A DNA stretch of 64,000 nucleotides from Podospora pseudocomata (taxonomy: Eukaryota; Ascomycota; Sordariomycetes; Sordariales; Podosporaceae). The position numbers and the translations under genes were made by a program. Each line of letters starts with the position of its first letter. Positions within the stretch are counted from its first letter, which is position 1. Shown one piece after another: positions 22,948-33,237 of the stretch. Below the pieces are notes generated by a model. That model saw only the letters and a program-made list of their open reading frames with translations. It did not search any database and was not told where the DNA came from. The DNA lies in assembly GCF_035222375.1 (NCBI RefSeq), contig NW_026946363.1, positions 7,688,001-7,752,000 of the forward strand, in the 5' to 3' direction.

Positions 22948-23232
22948 TTACCTTCTCTTTGACTTTGAGCTCCTTTCAAGATTACAATCCTTCTTCTTCG
23001 ACTTCTTGCTTGACTCTGCAGACTGATCTGGGGACTTCTCCCTATCCTTTCTAACCTGATTTTCACCTCTCTGAGCTGACTTTGTGCAGTTACTACAGTC
23101 GCCAGTTTTCAACTTGAGTCACTCGGTGTGGATCGGGCAGAGCTCCTGGTGCGCAGCCAGCACCGGTCTTGGATCGACAGTCGCCCTTGGCTTCGGAAAA
23201 TGGTGAACCGTTCTTGTTCCGATGCCACCCAT
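22948..23232 (-). pseudogene. small Cys/His-motif ORF interrupted by one in-frame TGA
   Basis: Reading the minus strand from ATG at 23232 to TAA at 22948-22950 gives 95 codons with a single internal TGA at codon 38 (23119-23121). The text before it ends AHQELCPIHTE and that after it starts LKLKTGDCSNCTKSAQ. The CPxHTE-stop-LKxKTGDCxNC pattern reads as one C-x2-H ... C-x2-C knuckle, followed by a highly charged Lys/Glu/Ser tail. The stop most simply replaces Trp (TGG to TGA). The next codon is CTC, so readthrough cannot be excluded. I know similar Cys/His motifs in short fungal proteins of unknown role but cannot name a family. Expression is uncertain. Confidence 0.5.
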
Positions 23233-24402
23233 GTTAATGATAGATAAATGATAGCTGTTGCAGGCTAGGTAGTCAGTGTAGCTCAATAAGTAGATAGCTT
23301 TGGTCGCGACTTACGTAATAGAGATAAAGTGTTGCACGGAATAATGTTGGTAATTACTTGACTTCAATGTCTGTGGTGACAGGATACTTGAAACTGCGAG
23401 TGAGTGCTGTGTACTTTCATCGTTCTTGAATGCAGGGATGAGACCCGACTTATAAGCCTTGCCAGTTTGCATAGGTAGGTCAGCGCCTTTCGAGAGTATT
23501 GTATGCCGCTTTGTTGACAAAAATAGAACTACCTGTACTCCGTAGTTCTTTAATTTTGCAATACTAATGCCCTGCATATGCTCAAAGCATTTCCCGAGTG
23601 CATAAGGAGCCATCACCCAGCCGAGTGCCTAAGGTAGGTAGGTATGTTCAGAGTATATTGAAGATGTATTTAGACAACACAAAAGTACCTTAGGTAGGTT
23701 AAACAACACGAATACGTCCTTTGTATCATGGGTGGCATATGTGAGCAGATATGATTTCACACAGAATCCCCTTACCTTGACTTTATTCTAGAGAAGTTCT
23801 AGGGGGGCATTACCCTTTTTCTAGGGTGGCATTACCGCCCTTATTCTACCAATAAGCCGCGGTGCCGAGTATGAGTAGCTGCAAGGCAGCAGAAGAGATA
23901 CTCAAGGTACATATGTAGGGTCTGGGTCAACTTTGGGATATGCTGCGTCAATAGATGACCAGAAAATCACTGTCATTTGCGTTGTGATCAAGTATGGAGC
24001 TTACGCCCCTCTCAGGCTTTGTTCAGTCCACAACACAGTGTTTTCTCAGCTTCCTTTGTTTTGCCACCCAGTGTATCTGAAACGGGTTCCACACAACAAC
24101 AAAGGCCTGCATTTGAATCTTTGAAGATACCTTATCTATCTTGAACAAGGTTTCTTTCCAGTGATTGAAAGGCCAGCGCAAAGGAAACGTGGTAGTTCAG
24201 ATTAACAGGTAGCAATCTTAAACCTTGGCTCTGTGGACAACATTCTCGGCTGCTAAGAGCCACGACGAAGAGAAACTGTTGAAACGGTTTCACAGAGCCC
24301 CAAAGACACTTTTATCGGCCGGCTTTCGACAAGCCCACACCATCACCAAAGACATCACTACGCATAGATACAGATACCTCGATCATCAAAACGACTAACA
24401 AG
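23233..24402. other. intergenic stretch with short repeats
   Basis: TAGGTAGGT-type motifs occur at 23471-23481, 23628-23645 and 23685-23700, and a short tandem repeat at 23797-23840. No gene recognised. Confidence 0.45.
23797..23840. repeat. short tandem repeat, two units of about 19 bp
   Basis: TTCTAGGGGGGCATTACC is followed after a few bases by TTCTAGGGTGGCATTACC, differing at one position. The G and C runs also make each unit partly self-complementary. It could be a trace of a small element's end, but no partner was found nearby. Confidence 0.6.
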
Positions 24403-25882
24403 ATGGCAGCCGCTAGCTCTCCCTCCTCTACACATCAGGATGCTGTCCAGCAAGATGTCACTACCGATGCCAATTCGGATACTAGCGCCAGCGCGGGACA
24501 AGGATCGAACAGTGAAGATTCCGTCAAGTCCGAACCAGATTCCATCAGTTATCAAGTGGAACCTTTTGTTACGTACCAACACCGCATTCGTACTCTGGCG
24601 CGAACAGTCCTTTGGAAGAATGTCCGCGAGGAGGATCCTGATGTTGAAAGACTCGGCAATGGTTCATATAATCGTGTTATTGGGATCACCCACAAAGGCA
24701 ACAGTGCATATGGGAGATTGGAATACGTCGTCCGTATCCTATGGAACCATGAGAGAGAGGACTTGGAGAAAGATATAGCTCCTCTTCTCTTCGTGAAAGA
24801 ATATACCCAAATACCGTCGCCGGATGTCATCTTCTACAATAGTACTCCCGACAACGTGCTGGACTCGCCATATGTTATCAAAAGCAGGGTCCGTGGAGTG
24901 AATGCACACAGGACTCTCATCGATTAGGACGAAGCGCAGAAGATTACTCACGAGGGATGGTGCAAGCTGGCCCACAAGCTTGGGAAGGTCGTCAACCAGA
25001 TGCTTTCGATCCTCAACAAGAAGCCTGGCCAGCTCGTGCTGGATTTATCTGGCTCAAAAAATGTCTTCATCGCGCCTCTACAAACAGCTATTGGCGACCC
25101 GCCCGAAGTCCGCCGCCTCGATAGTTCGTCTCCCCCAGAGGACACCGCCCGCTCTCTACTTCCACGACTATGCTATTACAGAAAAGCGTTAAATTTGGAA
25201 AAAGATCCAGAGCATACCTACGATAAAATGGAGGTTTTGGCACGAGTGGCTACCGATATGGGAGAAGCAGACCACCTCAATGACATTCCTCACACCTTCT
25301 GCCACTGTGACCTTTTCCCGCTCAACATAATGATCTCGGTCAACCCATCCACATATGAACCCAAGATAGAAGGGATTCTTGACTGGGACTCGGCTCTATT
25401 TGCGCCTGCCTTTATGATCTGTGAACCCCCCGCGTATGTGGAACAGCAAGTTGCGCGAGGAAGCAGCAGACGAAGAGTGTGAGGACTGGCATATCGACCT
25501 CACCTTTGACCCTATCACCGAGGAAGACAAGAAGGTCAAGAGAATATTTGAAGAGGCCGCTGGGGAGGAGTACGTGCGCTTTGCCCACGACCCAGTGTAT
25601 CCTCTGGCTCGCCGACCGTTTCAATTTGGTATGACAGGTATCCACGGAAATGTAGCAAATGCCGAATCTGACAAGCTGTTGGAATACTGGGAAACCCTCA
25701 ACAAAACAACGAAACAGGTTGCTAGCAGGTTCACAGAAAGCATGGAGAGCGTGGACATGGAACCTACTCATCAGCAACCTGATCATCCCTCATCGGAGGA
25801 GACAGCCTCAAACTTCGAAGCGGGGCCAAAAAGGTGGCTGAGAAGAGTCAAGGAGAGGACCCAGCGTTTCATTAGCATATGA
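24403..25882 (+). pseudogene. aminoglycoside-phosphotransferase-like kinase gene with an in-frame TAG and a frameshift
   Basis: APH/choline-kinase-like protein of about 490 residues in the undamaged reading. The N-terminal part (MAAASSPSSTHQ...) is Ser-rich. The kinase core includes ERLGNGSYNRVIGI, SPYVIKSRVRGVN, the Brenner motif HCDLFPLNIMI and the metal site ILDWDSALF. Frame 1 runs from 24403 to a TAG at 24925-24927 and continues open in the same frame as DEAQKITHEGW. A second break lies at a run of six C near 25426-25431: the frame switches there, and one C fewer would give CEPPRMWN followed by the rest of the protein to 25882. CAG to TAG is the simplest origin of the stop. One break in a homopolymer could be an assembly error; two independent breaks favour a pseudogene. 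A diverged remnant of a relative lies 2 kb upstream. Confidence 0.75.
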
Positions 25883-25959
25883 ACTCCTTAGTATAAAGTC
25901 TGGGAGGGGAGCTGTTAGTTGATATTGGGAATAAAAATCTTGTAAAAGCCAAAAGTGAA

Positions 25960-26069
25960 TGATGAGAGTGGGATTCGAACCCACGCCCTTTCGGACCACG
26001 GAATCTGCTAAGAGATATTGATTAAGGAATACCTTAACGTGGCGCCTTAGACCGCTCGGCCATCTCACC
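25960..26069 (-). tRNA. tRNA-Leu(AAG) with 30-nt intron
   Basis: The minus strand folds as a type II tRNA. The acceptor GGTGAGA pairs with TCTCATC (one G-U), and the D arm contains the A box TGGCCGAGCGGTCTAAGGC. The anticodon stem is CCACG/CGTGG with loop TTAAGG..C, giving anticodon AAG at 26033-26035. A long variable arm is present, and the T arm GTGGGTTCGAATCCCAC supplies the B box. The intron at 26002-26031 sits one base after the anticodon, as in eukaryotic nuclear tRNAs. CCA is not encoded. It reads CUU/CUC leucine codons once A34 is changed to inosine. Confidence 0.95.
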
Positions 26070-26415
26070 TTCTAATTTCTTGAAGTGGCTTCAAGAACTT
26101 TCCATCCAAGACGAGAAACGGTCCTGCTGCTAGGTTGACTTGGAAGATAATTTTCTTCCACTGCGCCGCAGCGTTACACCGCGCAATGCACGCCAAGAAG
26201 CACTTGCCGGGTTGTTCTCCGCATCAACATCCCCGCACGAACCCCCAATTGCTCCAATCTGCAGGACGGCAGGGGTTCAGTCGGACGTGTCTGTTGGGCG
26301 CGAAAAGGAATAAGACTCGGAGGATAATTAACCATGTCAATGTCAACTTTCTATTTCTACTTTTGCTGTCTTCGCGCCATCTTGTAAACTCAGTCTTTGG
26401 AAAGCCCTCGTCAAA
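26070..26415. other. promoter region of EXPERA gene
   Basis: It separates the 5' flank of the tRNA from the start of the EXPERA gene. No gene seen. Confidence 0.45.
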
Positions 26416-27113
26416 ATGGCAGTCGAGAATACGACATGGCGAAATAACGTCTGGCTAGTGTGGTTTTACATCGTGTTTCCCATCACTGTCTGTAAGTCAA
26501 GATCGATACCCCGGTTCTGTCATTGATACTGTGCTCAAGAAACTTTCAACAGTAATCGACCTCCAAGAGGTCATCTACCCATCCTCTCTCCTCGTCCCAG
26601 CCGACGCGCCTCTGCACTTCGCCTACAAAGCCAAACAAGACTACATCGCCAAGTTCAACGACCCCATTGTACAATGGTCGCCCGAAACAGCCTCCGGTCA
26701 TGACAGCTGGATGGGGCTTTTTATACACCTCGAGTTCTTTTTTCTTCTTCCCGTCATGATCTACGCCATGTACAAGATGGGGATCAGGCAGAAGGGAACG
26801 AGCGGCCCCGACGAGCTACTCTTCTTTGTGTATGCGCTTTACAATGCACTCACCACAGCGGTCTGCATTCACGATACATTTTATTGGGACAAGACTATCT
26901 GGGCGGACGAGAGTCAGCTGTGGACGCTGAGATCAGCGTACTATGCGCCGTTTGTGTTCATCCGTAAGTGTTTTAAGGATCTTTTTGCATGAAGGTTGTG
27001 ACATGCTTGCTCACAACATCGCAGCTCTCCTCGGGGCGTTTGACATGGGTTCACGCATTCTATCCCGGTTCAAGGCGGCGGATGCGGCGGCAGAATCGAA
27101 GAAGGCCGAGTGA
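26416..27113 (+). CDS. EXPERA-domain ER membrane protein (TMEM97/emopamil-binding-like), 3 exons
   Basis: Predicted 191-aa four-helix membrane protein. Exons 26416-26491, 26553-26963 and 27025-27113; both introns are 61 nt. The EXPERA domain covers roughly residues 12-165. Helix 1 is WLVWFYIVFPIT, followed by a luminal loop with IDLQEVIYP. Helix 2 contains HLEFFFLLPVMIYAMY, helix 3 FFVYALYNALTTAVCIHD, and the last is SAYYAPFVFIPLLGAFDM. The C-terminus is basic and alanine-rich and ends KKAE, close to a KKxx-type ER retrieval signal. The family includes sterol isomerase EBP and the sigma-2 receptor TMEM97; length and loops fit TMEM97-like members, suggesting a role in sterol handling, but catalytic activity cannot be claimed. 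Confidence 0.9.
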
Positions 27114-27599
27114 GAGATTGGCTTGGGGCAACCCATCGCCTTGGCGACATCGTCGAAGGTAATTGGGCAAACGTTTGGGCCGGAAGTCGTGGTATTGAGA
27201 ACCCAAGGCTGTGTGATGTCTGAGTATAGACCAGGCAAGGTTAAATAGAAAGGAGGGAGAGGGAAAGCATCCGTGGGCTGCATATGGATCAATTTTTTGT
27301 GAGCAACTTCCAAGCTTTGCAAACGCTCCAAATATATGCAAATGATGCCTAGCATAAGGTACCTAAGGTAGATAGATGTAAGATATAAATACGAGTGTTC
27401 TCTCACATCCGTATGTAGCTACCTCTGATGCAGCAGAAATATAAACAATGAGATAGAGTAGCTGGAAAACACGTTTTCCACAGTCCCACCGTTGCATTTA
27501 TATAAATAACATTGTAATGTCATGAACCCCCAAGCGCCCAACTCCCACCGTCCACTCCAATTCCCGTCTGGTGATACACAGTCAATTCCAAACAACCTC
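27114..27599. other. convergent intergenic region
   Basis: It lies between two genes that point at each other. An AAGGTACCTAAGGTAG motif is at 27356-27371. No gene seen. Confidence 0.5.
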
Positions 27600-28603
27600 T
27601 CAGTCAATAGCTCTCTTCTGACCTGCACCAGAGTAACCCCATCCATTCCCGACTCCAACGCCGTATCCTAACGGTGTCGCGCCTCCCAGCGTTCTCCCCT
27701 TCAACCGCTTTGGCATTATGACTCCAAAGAAGTACGCACCTGCCACGACAACTCCGGCCCCGAAGGACAACAGTGAATAAAACACTGTGGAAGCATATAT
27801 ATGCCCTCCCATCCCCTGCCACTCGACTCTTCCCTCAGTTTTTGGCAGGGCAGGAGTAGGGAACCACCTGACGCTGAACTTGAAAGGCAGCGGGTCTCCA
27901 ATGACCAGTCTCACAGTGTCCCCGCCTTCCATATGTGTCAAGGGGCTCGTCGAGTATGCTGTTGCAGAATCCAGAACACCGCTGTCGTGCGGATGGACAT
28001 GTTGCTTGGGTGTGCTGTGCAGCAAAACATTCATGTGGGTAGATATGTGCATGTGGCTCAGCTGCAGCGTCCCCGCGAGCGCAAAAACCAGAGGGATGTA
28101 TTCTTGCTCGGGCTGTCGCTGGCCTACGACTTCGATATGCGGCGGGGGCCGGGCGGGCAGTCGGCAGGCGAGGGGTGCATCGGCGTGCACGTAAAACTCG
28201 AGGAGATGGAAGAAGGGGTCAGAAATCATGGGGATTGTGCAATTTTTTTCTTCTTCGATTCCGTACCGGAATTCTAGCGGTGAGGACGTCTCGTTGCAGA
28301 TCGGGAAAGGGATCCATTGGATTTCGTGGGTTGGGGAGTCGGGGAGGGATACGTGTTCGCCCGTTTCTCTGGTGGTTTGCGACTCGCAGGTCAGTGTATG
28401 CAACGATGGGATTTTGGGACAGGACGAAGAAGAAAACAAGCGTACGAGCTGCGATTCATACACTCAACCCGAATGGGAGCGCCATAGTGGTAAGATGGCA
28501 GCGAGAGTTCGTGGTGGCTTGCGCTGGAAGCAATGGCAACATGGCCGAAAAAGGAAGCTGTCAAAGCCAGCAGTGGCAGTCGAAGCCACGGTCGCAGTAT
28601 CAT
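27600..28603 (-). CDS. fungal type I membrane protein of unknown function, 2 exons
   Basis: Predicted 308-aa protein. Exon 1 is 28603-28446 and exon 2 is 28368-27600; the 77-nt intron has a CACTGACC branch-like site. A signal peptide (MILRPWLRLPLLALTASFFGHVAIA) precedes a luminal domain with paired Cys and possible N-glycosylation sites (CMNRSS, CNETS, KNCT). One membrane helix near 250-275 (ASTVFYSLLSFGAGVVVAGAYF) is followed by a basic cytosolic tail (KRLKGRTLGGATPLGYGVG). The exon join was chosen because it replaces an unrelated stretch and gives CMNRSSETGEHV, a pattern I associate with fungal homologues. It loosely recalls Pbn1/PIG-X proteins of GPI synthesis, but I could not establish that. 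Confidence 0.75.
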
Positions 28604-29249
28604 GGCTGTAAATCTGTAGCTTTGTATCGTCAATGACCCAATGCCAACTATCGCAGGGACATTTTGCGCAGTCTCTTTCGATATTGGCGAAGGGCACACA
28701 GTCGATTGCAAGACGGCCTGAACCCGTCAAAGGCGGATGTCGCCGCTGAAAGCTTCCCCAGACTTTTGGTTCCGTCCTCTGTGTCCACTTTGAGCTTGAC
28801 CTTACAGGGGGGCTGCCAGGCTGAGTCATCGTGCAAAGCTTTACCCTAACCCTCATCATCAACGCTACCCATTTGTCCCCTTTCTGCAGAGAAACCCAAG
28901 AATTTCATATCTGGAGTCTAAAAGGTCGTTTACTCTTGCGCCATGGGTTTTTCCTCACCACGACGTGCATTGTGCTTTCGGATCAGTCCGAAGTACCTTA
29001 GCTTTCCATGGTCTCAGGGAGTCGTCAATCCTCAAGTCTTCAACGAGATGCGAACCTTCAAAAGGCTCAATAATTAGGGGGAACAGCAGGTCCGCAGTGG
29101 GTTGGAAGGCTTTTGCATATGGGAATAAACACCTTGTTCATAATGTATGTACAAACTGAAACAGCCTATTTACCGTCCCGTCTTCTTCTTCGTCCTCCAG
29201 TCTGCTCCCCAGCCCTGCTTTTACCTGCACATCTTCGGGGCACCGACGT
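28604..29249. other. intergenic stretch
   Basis: Promoter of the type I membrane protein gene and 3' flank of the esterase gene, both on the minus strand. No gene seen. Confidence 0.45.
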
Positions 29250-30314
29250 CTAAAGGCATTGGTGATAGTAATCGTTCAGCTTTGTGCAAGTGGTTCCCGA
29301 GACACAGACGGTGGGACCGTTCCACCCTTGCCCACCGCACTGTCCCCAGCGAGGAGCAGTAGGGCCTGGCGCCGGTCCGGTTGTAGGCTCAGGAGCGCGA
29401 GAGGTGGTAATCAAGGTGGTCTGGGGATTGCCGGGATTGGAGGTAGGTTCGGGGCTGGGGTTGCTGCTCCCATCGGCCTGGAACTGTCTCCAGAACTCCC
29501 ATGTGTTGCCAGGGGCGAAGGGGGTGTTGCTTCCCTGGTCTTGCTGAGACGGGTTATGGTCTCCGTCAAAAATAACCCAGGTAACGGGCTTGCCAGGGAG
29601 ACAGTTGCGGTACTCGGTCTTGGTGGAGCGGCCTCCGTTGGGCTGAGGCTCGGGATTGAGAGGGGTGCAGCCGTTGTTTTGGACAAATCGGTCACGCATT
29701 TGGCGGCCCATGGAGATGCTCAGGACCGAGTCGCGGGTACCGTGCTGGTGGTAGTAGGCCACAGGCTGAGTGCCTCCGTTGCAGCCACTGAGAACAGCGC
29801 TGGAAAGAACCGAGATGGCTCGGACCTGGTCAGGACGAGAGCAGGCCCAAGAGTAGGACATGGCACCACCGTAGCTGAAGCCGGTGGCGAAGCGCAGAGA
29901 CTGCTCAACGCAGAGATCGTTCTCGATAGTGCGCACCATATTGTCGACAAAAGTGATATCTTCGCCACCGGTGTTGGCCCAACCTTGGTTGAGACCGTTG
30001 GGCGAGATGAAGATGGCACTGTTGTTGCCTGTCATCAAGGGGGGAAGACCATACCAGGCAAGGGTACCGCCCCCTCCGTTGGCGATCTGTTGAGCGTTTC
30101 CTCCAAGAGCATGGAAGGTAAAGACAAGGCGGTACGCAAAGTTGCGGTCATAGTTGTCAGGGAGGCGGACAATATATTCTCTTTGTTTGCCGTTCACGGT
30201 TGTTGTGTATTGACCATTGCGAATGGTTGGTGTCTTGCCACAACCAGGAGAGCGTGCGCCCAAGACCGGAGCGACACAGGAAAGCGCCAAAAGCGCAATA
30301 GTTGAGAACTGCAT
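29250..30314 (-). CDS. secreted feruloyl esterase type B (CE1) with C-terminal CBM1
   Basis: Intronless 354-aa secreted enzyme expected to release ferulic acid from plant arabinoxylan. A signal peptide ([20 protein letters not shown]) is followed by the CE1 alpha/beta-hydrolase domain (about 22-275), starting [15 protein letters not shown] as in type B feruloyl esterases. The likely triad is the Ser of [10 protein letters not shown], the Asp of GTRDSVLS and the His of [11 protein letters not shown] Pro/Ser/Thr linker (about 280-318) leads to a fungal cellulose-binding module ([15 protein letters not shown] ... YYHQCL) with four Cys and the aromatic face. All key residues are present. A related acetyl-xylan esterase activity is the main alternative. 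Confidence 0.95.
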   Translation of the reverse strand: MQFSTIALLALSCVAPVLGARSPGCGKTPTIRNGQYTTTVNGKQREYIVRLPDNYDRNFAYRLVFTFHALGGNAQQIANGGGGTLAWYGLPPLMTGNNSAIFISPNGLNQGWANTGGEDITFVDNMVRTIENDLCVEQSLRFATGFSYGGAMSYSWACSRPDQVRAISVLSSAVLSGCNGGTQPVAYYHQHGTRDSVLSISMGRQMRDRFVQNNGCTPLNPEPQPNGGRSTKTEYRNCLPGKPVTWVIFDGDHNPSQQDQGSNTPFAPGNTWEFWRQFQADGSSNPSPEPTSNPGNPQTTLITTSRAPEPTTGPAPGPTAPRWGQCGGQGWNGPTVCVSGTTCTKLNDYYHQCL

Positions 30315-32700
30315 GATGGCTAGACGTCGCTGAGGTTGTTGCTGGCACTAACTCCCTTGTCAACCGATGTGGGAAAGCAGCTGCCCATCTTATATACCCA
30401 GCTCGACAGTACCTACCTACCTGGTGAGTCGTGTTAGGGATTGAGACAATCGCCTTAGGGAAATATTTCGGAAGACATCCGTGAAAATGCAACATGGAGT
30501 GAATCTCCGGTTACATCTCCCCGCTACTTTGTTCTTGGGCTATTGAGTACATGATGGAAATAGCCATGATTCAAGTCAGTGTCCTATTCATGTGAAGTCA
30601 TTCCGAGCCTTGACAACAAGATGCGCACCAATAACGACTCAGCACCAACTACCGATTTTAGGTGGCTTGGTTGTTTTGCTTGAACAATGCAAAAATGCAA
30701 CACTGACCAGGGAAGGAATACCAGGCAACGGATATCCGTTGCAACGGTGCGTTTCCCTAGACATGGGGGAAGCCCAATTGAGGCTCGCCTAAGATGCTCC
30801 CCAGATCCAATGACTAAATCGGATCACTCTCCCGAGCTTTTCACAGCCAGACAGATCAGAAAAGTCCAGCGCGCCAAGATCATGGGCAATGTTCAAGATC
30901 ATGCGAAGTTAGCCGCGCGTATAAGAGCTCTCGACATGCGTTGAAGTGGGACTGTGGCGACAGCAAGCCACAATCAAGCACACACATTCAGTTATATTCA
31001 AAACGGGGAGTATAAGTCCTGACGCTGCCGTACTAGTTGGGATTCCAGTGTACCTAGATATTCCTATCTTGTCAAGTACATGTCAAGTACAGGTCAGTTC
31101 ATATGTTTCCTGGTCAATCTTTTATTCTCTTCATTTGTCAGGCATTGCCTGTGTCAAATTTCTGTTGCCAATCCAACTAGGTCGATACGACCCCAACTAT
31201 ACCTCCGTGGCTCGGCTAGGTTAGCTCCAGTCGTCAAGCCCAACTTCCATTTTAAGCACGGAGCTCTTCTTCTCAGGACCGACAACTGCTCAAACACAAA
31301 ACCTGTGTTTTCTCTTTTCTTTTTATTTGCCGAACTTTATCTGCCGACGTGACTACCAAGATGTCGATTGAGACGAGCACTTCGGCTCCCAACTCCGTGG
31401 GTTGAGGCTCATCTTTTGACTATTTAACCGCTGCAGCTAAATTTCCGTTGTTTCGTTCTTAGCACATCGAGTCACCCTGAATCCGGGTAATCGGTCATGT
31501 ACCTGTTGTGGGGAAATACCTTCATTAGCGCTCCCGTCCGCTTTGCAGATGGACACAACGTGGTCATAATGAGCCTGCCGCTGCCAATCAAGCGGGAAAA
31601 TAATTTGGAATTTGCATCCTTGCCTTTAACTAAAGTGTTTGCTGTTGTATGGGATGTGAAGAGAAGGTCTCAGCATCAGGATTGTCTCGGTATGACGAAC
31701 TGCCACTTGCATGTGTTGATATTGACAAATGCATGGTATTTCAGAAGATTTCTACAGCCCTAATCCCTATCGGAGTCCTCTCTGAGTTACACATCGACAC
31801 AAGAATTCCATTGAAGATGATCACGGACCGTAATGTAGGAAGGTACGTAATTCGATGCAAGGTGTAAGAACCATGCTTGATGGCCGAGACAATCAATTAA
31901 CTATGTTGCTTGTACCTGTCTATCTATCCTGACTGTAACAATACATTTTATTCAAGAAATGAGATGACTCGTTTAGGTTGTTACTGCACCCGACTGAAAT
32001 CTCCGGACAGTTGTTGTAGCCATGCCTATTTAACTTGGAAGTGGTTCGGTTTGGTAGCCTTATATCATAAGGCTTTGATTAGATGCACGCTTACTCCGGC
32101 AGCCTTATCCTGGGTAGCCGGTTACGGGCTACCTTTATGAAGCTGATATAGGACAACCTCGCGTGATAGGTGGCCAAGTGAGTATGAAGTCCTGGACCTA
32201 AAATCTCACCGCCCAACCAGCAACTGCGGTCAGAAAGAAAGCAGGCAAGCTGAATCAGATGTTGTAAGAGCTGTGATGTGGCTACCTGAGTCATGTGGAC
32301 TAAAACATCTAGTCTAGGGCTTACTCTGGGCTTCGCTCTTGAAGTTGAAAATGACAGGTACACTAGGGTCTTGGTACCTCACATTAGACGCTCTCTTCTC
32401 TGAGAATGGTCATGATTCCGTGGTTAGAATTTTGACCATTCGGTGGGATTCGAGTCAGCACTTGGCTCACAGGGAGAAAAGGTTCAAGGCACCAGTGACG
32501 CCACCAAAGTTGCTAGATAAACTCTGGAAAGTTACCTAGAGTTGAGTGACTCACCGCCGTTGGATACCTACCTAGCTACCTGCAGGTTAAAAACCCCCAA
32601 GTCAAATCATTTTGTTTTTTTAACTTTTCGCCAGTCCTCACTTCATTCCGATCAAAATACTACAAAGGGGGATACCTGAAACAGTCCAAACGAAGAAAAG
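30315..32700. other. 2.4-kb gene-poor stretch
   Basis: Apart from the esterase promoter, no gene could be supported. ORFs are short, lack domains and occur in all frames. A motif ACCTACCTAGCTACCTG is at 32566-32582. Base composition is visibly more AT-rich than the flanking genes, which may reflect old decayed sequence, but no parent element is recognisable. Confidence 0.5.
30389..30398 (-). promoter_or_regulatory. TATA-like box of the feruloyl esterase gene
   Basis: On the minus strand GGGTATATAAG lies about 80 bases before the start codon, a position usual for a fungal TATA box. Just upstream, at 30408-30424, is a repeated ACCTACCTACCT motif. Confidence 0.6.
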
Positions 32701-33237
32701 ATGTCGGCCTTTCTGGCCCGTAACACAGAAACTCTGCTCGACATCGCAGCAGATGTGATACAGCTTCTTAAATCCTCGAACGCCACTGTTGGGGTTGCCG
32801 AGTCTCTCACAGCAGGGGGTGTCATGGTCGCCCTCACTTCTGTCCCAGGAGCCAGCGCTGCCTTCCTTGGAGGCGTCGTCTCTTATGCCACACCCCTCAA
32901 GCAAACACTCTTGAATGTCGACGCAACTCTAATCGCTAAAGAGGGAGTCATTCATGAGGAGGTTGCTTCTCAAATGGCAGAAGGTGCGCGCAGGATAACG
33001 ACACATGACGACGCTCCTCCCACGACGTGGGGAGTTGGCACTACTGGCGTTGCTGGACCTGATAAGCAAGATGGGAAGGCAGTCGGGACGGTCTACATCG
33101 GCATTGCCAGCCCCACTGGTAGCAAGGCGTTTGGTCCGTTCAACTTTCCAGGGACAAGAGAAAGAATACGGGAGGCAACAGTCATGGAGGCACTCGCAAG
33201 GTTGCGAGAAGAGTTGATGAAGGCGAGACAGGCATGA
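32701..33237 (+). CDS. CinA-like C-terminal domain protein (PncC-type nicotinamide-nucleotide amidohydrolase)
   Basis: Intronless 178-aa single-domain protein. The N-terminal motif VGVAESLTAGGVMVALTSVPGAS matches the CinA C-terminal family, with the catalytic Ser-Thr region AESLTAG near residues 39-45. It continues with FLGGVVSYATPLKQTLLNV, TTGVAGPDKQDGKAVGTVYI and a C-terminal REATVMEALARL helix. Bacterial PncC deamidates nicotinamide mononucleotide; fungal members are usually assigned by homology only. The protein spans the whole domain with no extra region, and the start ATG follows a purine-rich leader (GAAGAAAAG). It stands alone between two gene-poor stretches. Confidence 0.92.
   Translation: MSAFLARNTETLLDIAADVIQLLKSSNATVGVAESLTAGGVMVALTSVPGASAAFLGGVVSYATPLKQTLLNVDATLIAKEGVIHEEVASQMAEGARRITTHDDAPPTTWGVGTTGVAGPDKQDGKAVGTVYIGIASPTGSKAFGPFNFPGTRERIREATVMEALARLREELMKARQA

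Noticed and set aside
23119-23121. TGA read as selenocysteine
   Set aside because: Sordariomycetes are not known to use selenocysteine, no SECIS-like element was seen, and Trp fits the position.
23628-23700. GGTAGGTA runs as a CRISPR or satellite array
   Set aside because: The copies are short, irregularly spaced and scattered over many kilobases; this is a eukaryotic genome.
24889-24927. 39-nt GT...AG segment that would remove the TAG in the phosphotransferase gene
   Set aside because: It is in frame, but shorter than every other intron here (49 nt or more), lacks a good branch site and would delete the conserved VRGVN segment.
29259-30305. 348-codon plus-strand ORF
   Set aside because: It is antisense to the feruloyl esterase, whose signal peptide, active site and CBM1 are clear; the long antisense frame follows from codon bias.
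32440-32460. tRNA-like GGGATTCGAGTC sequence
   Set aside because: It resembles a B box in reverse, but no A box, acceptor stem or anticodon arm could be folded around it.
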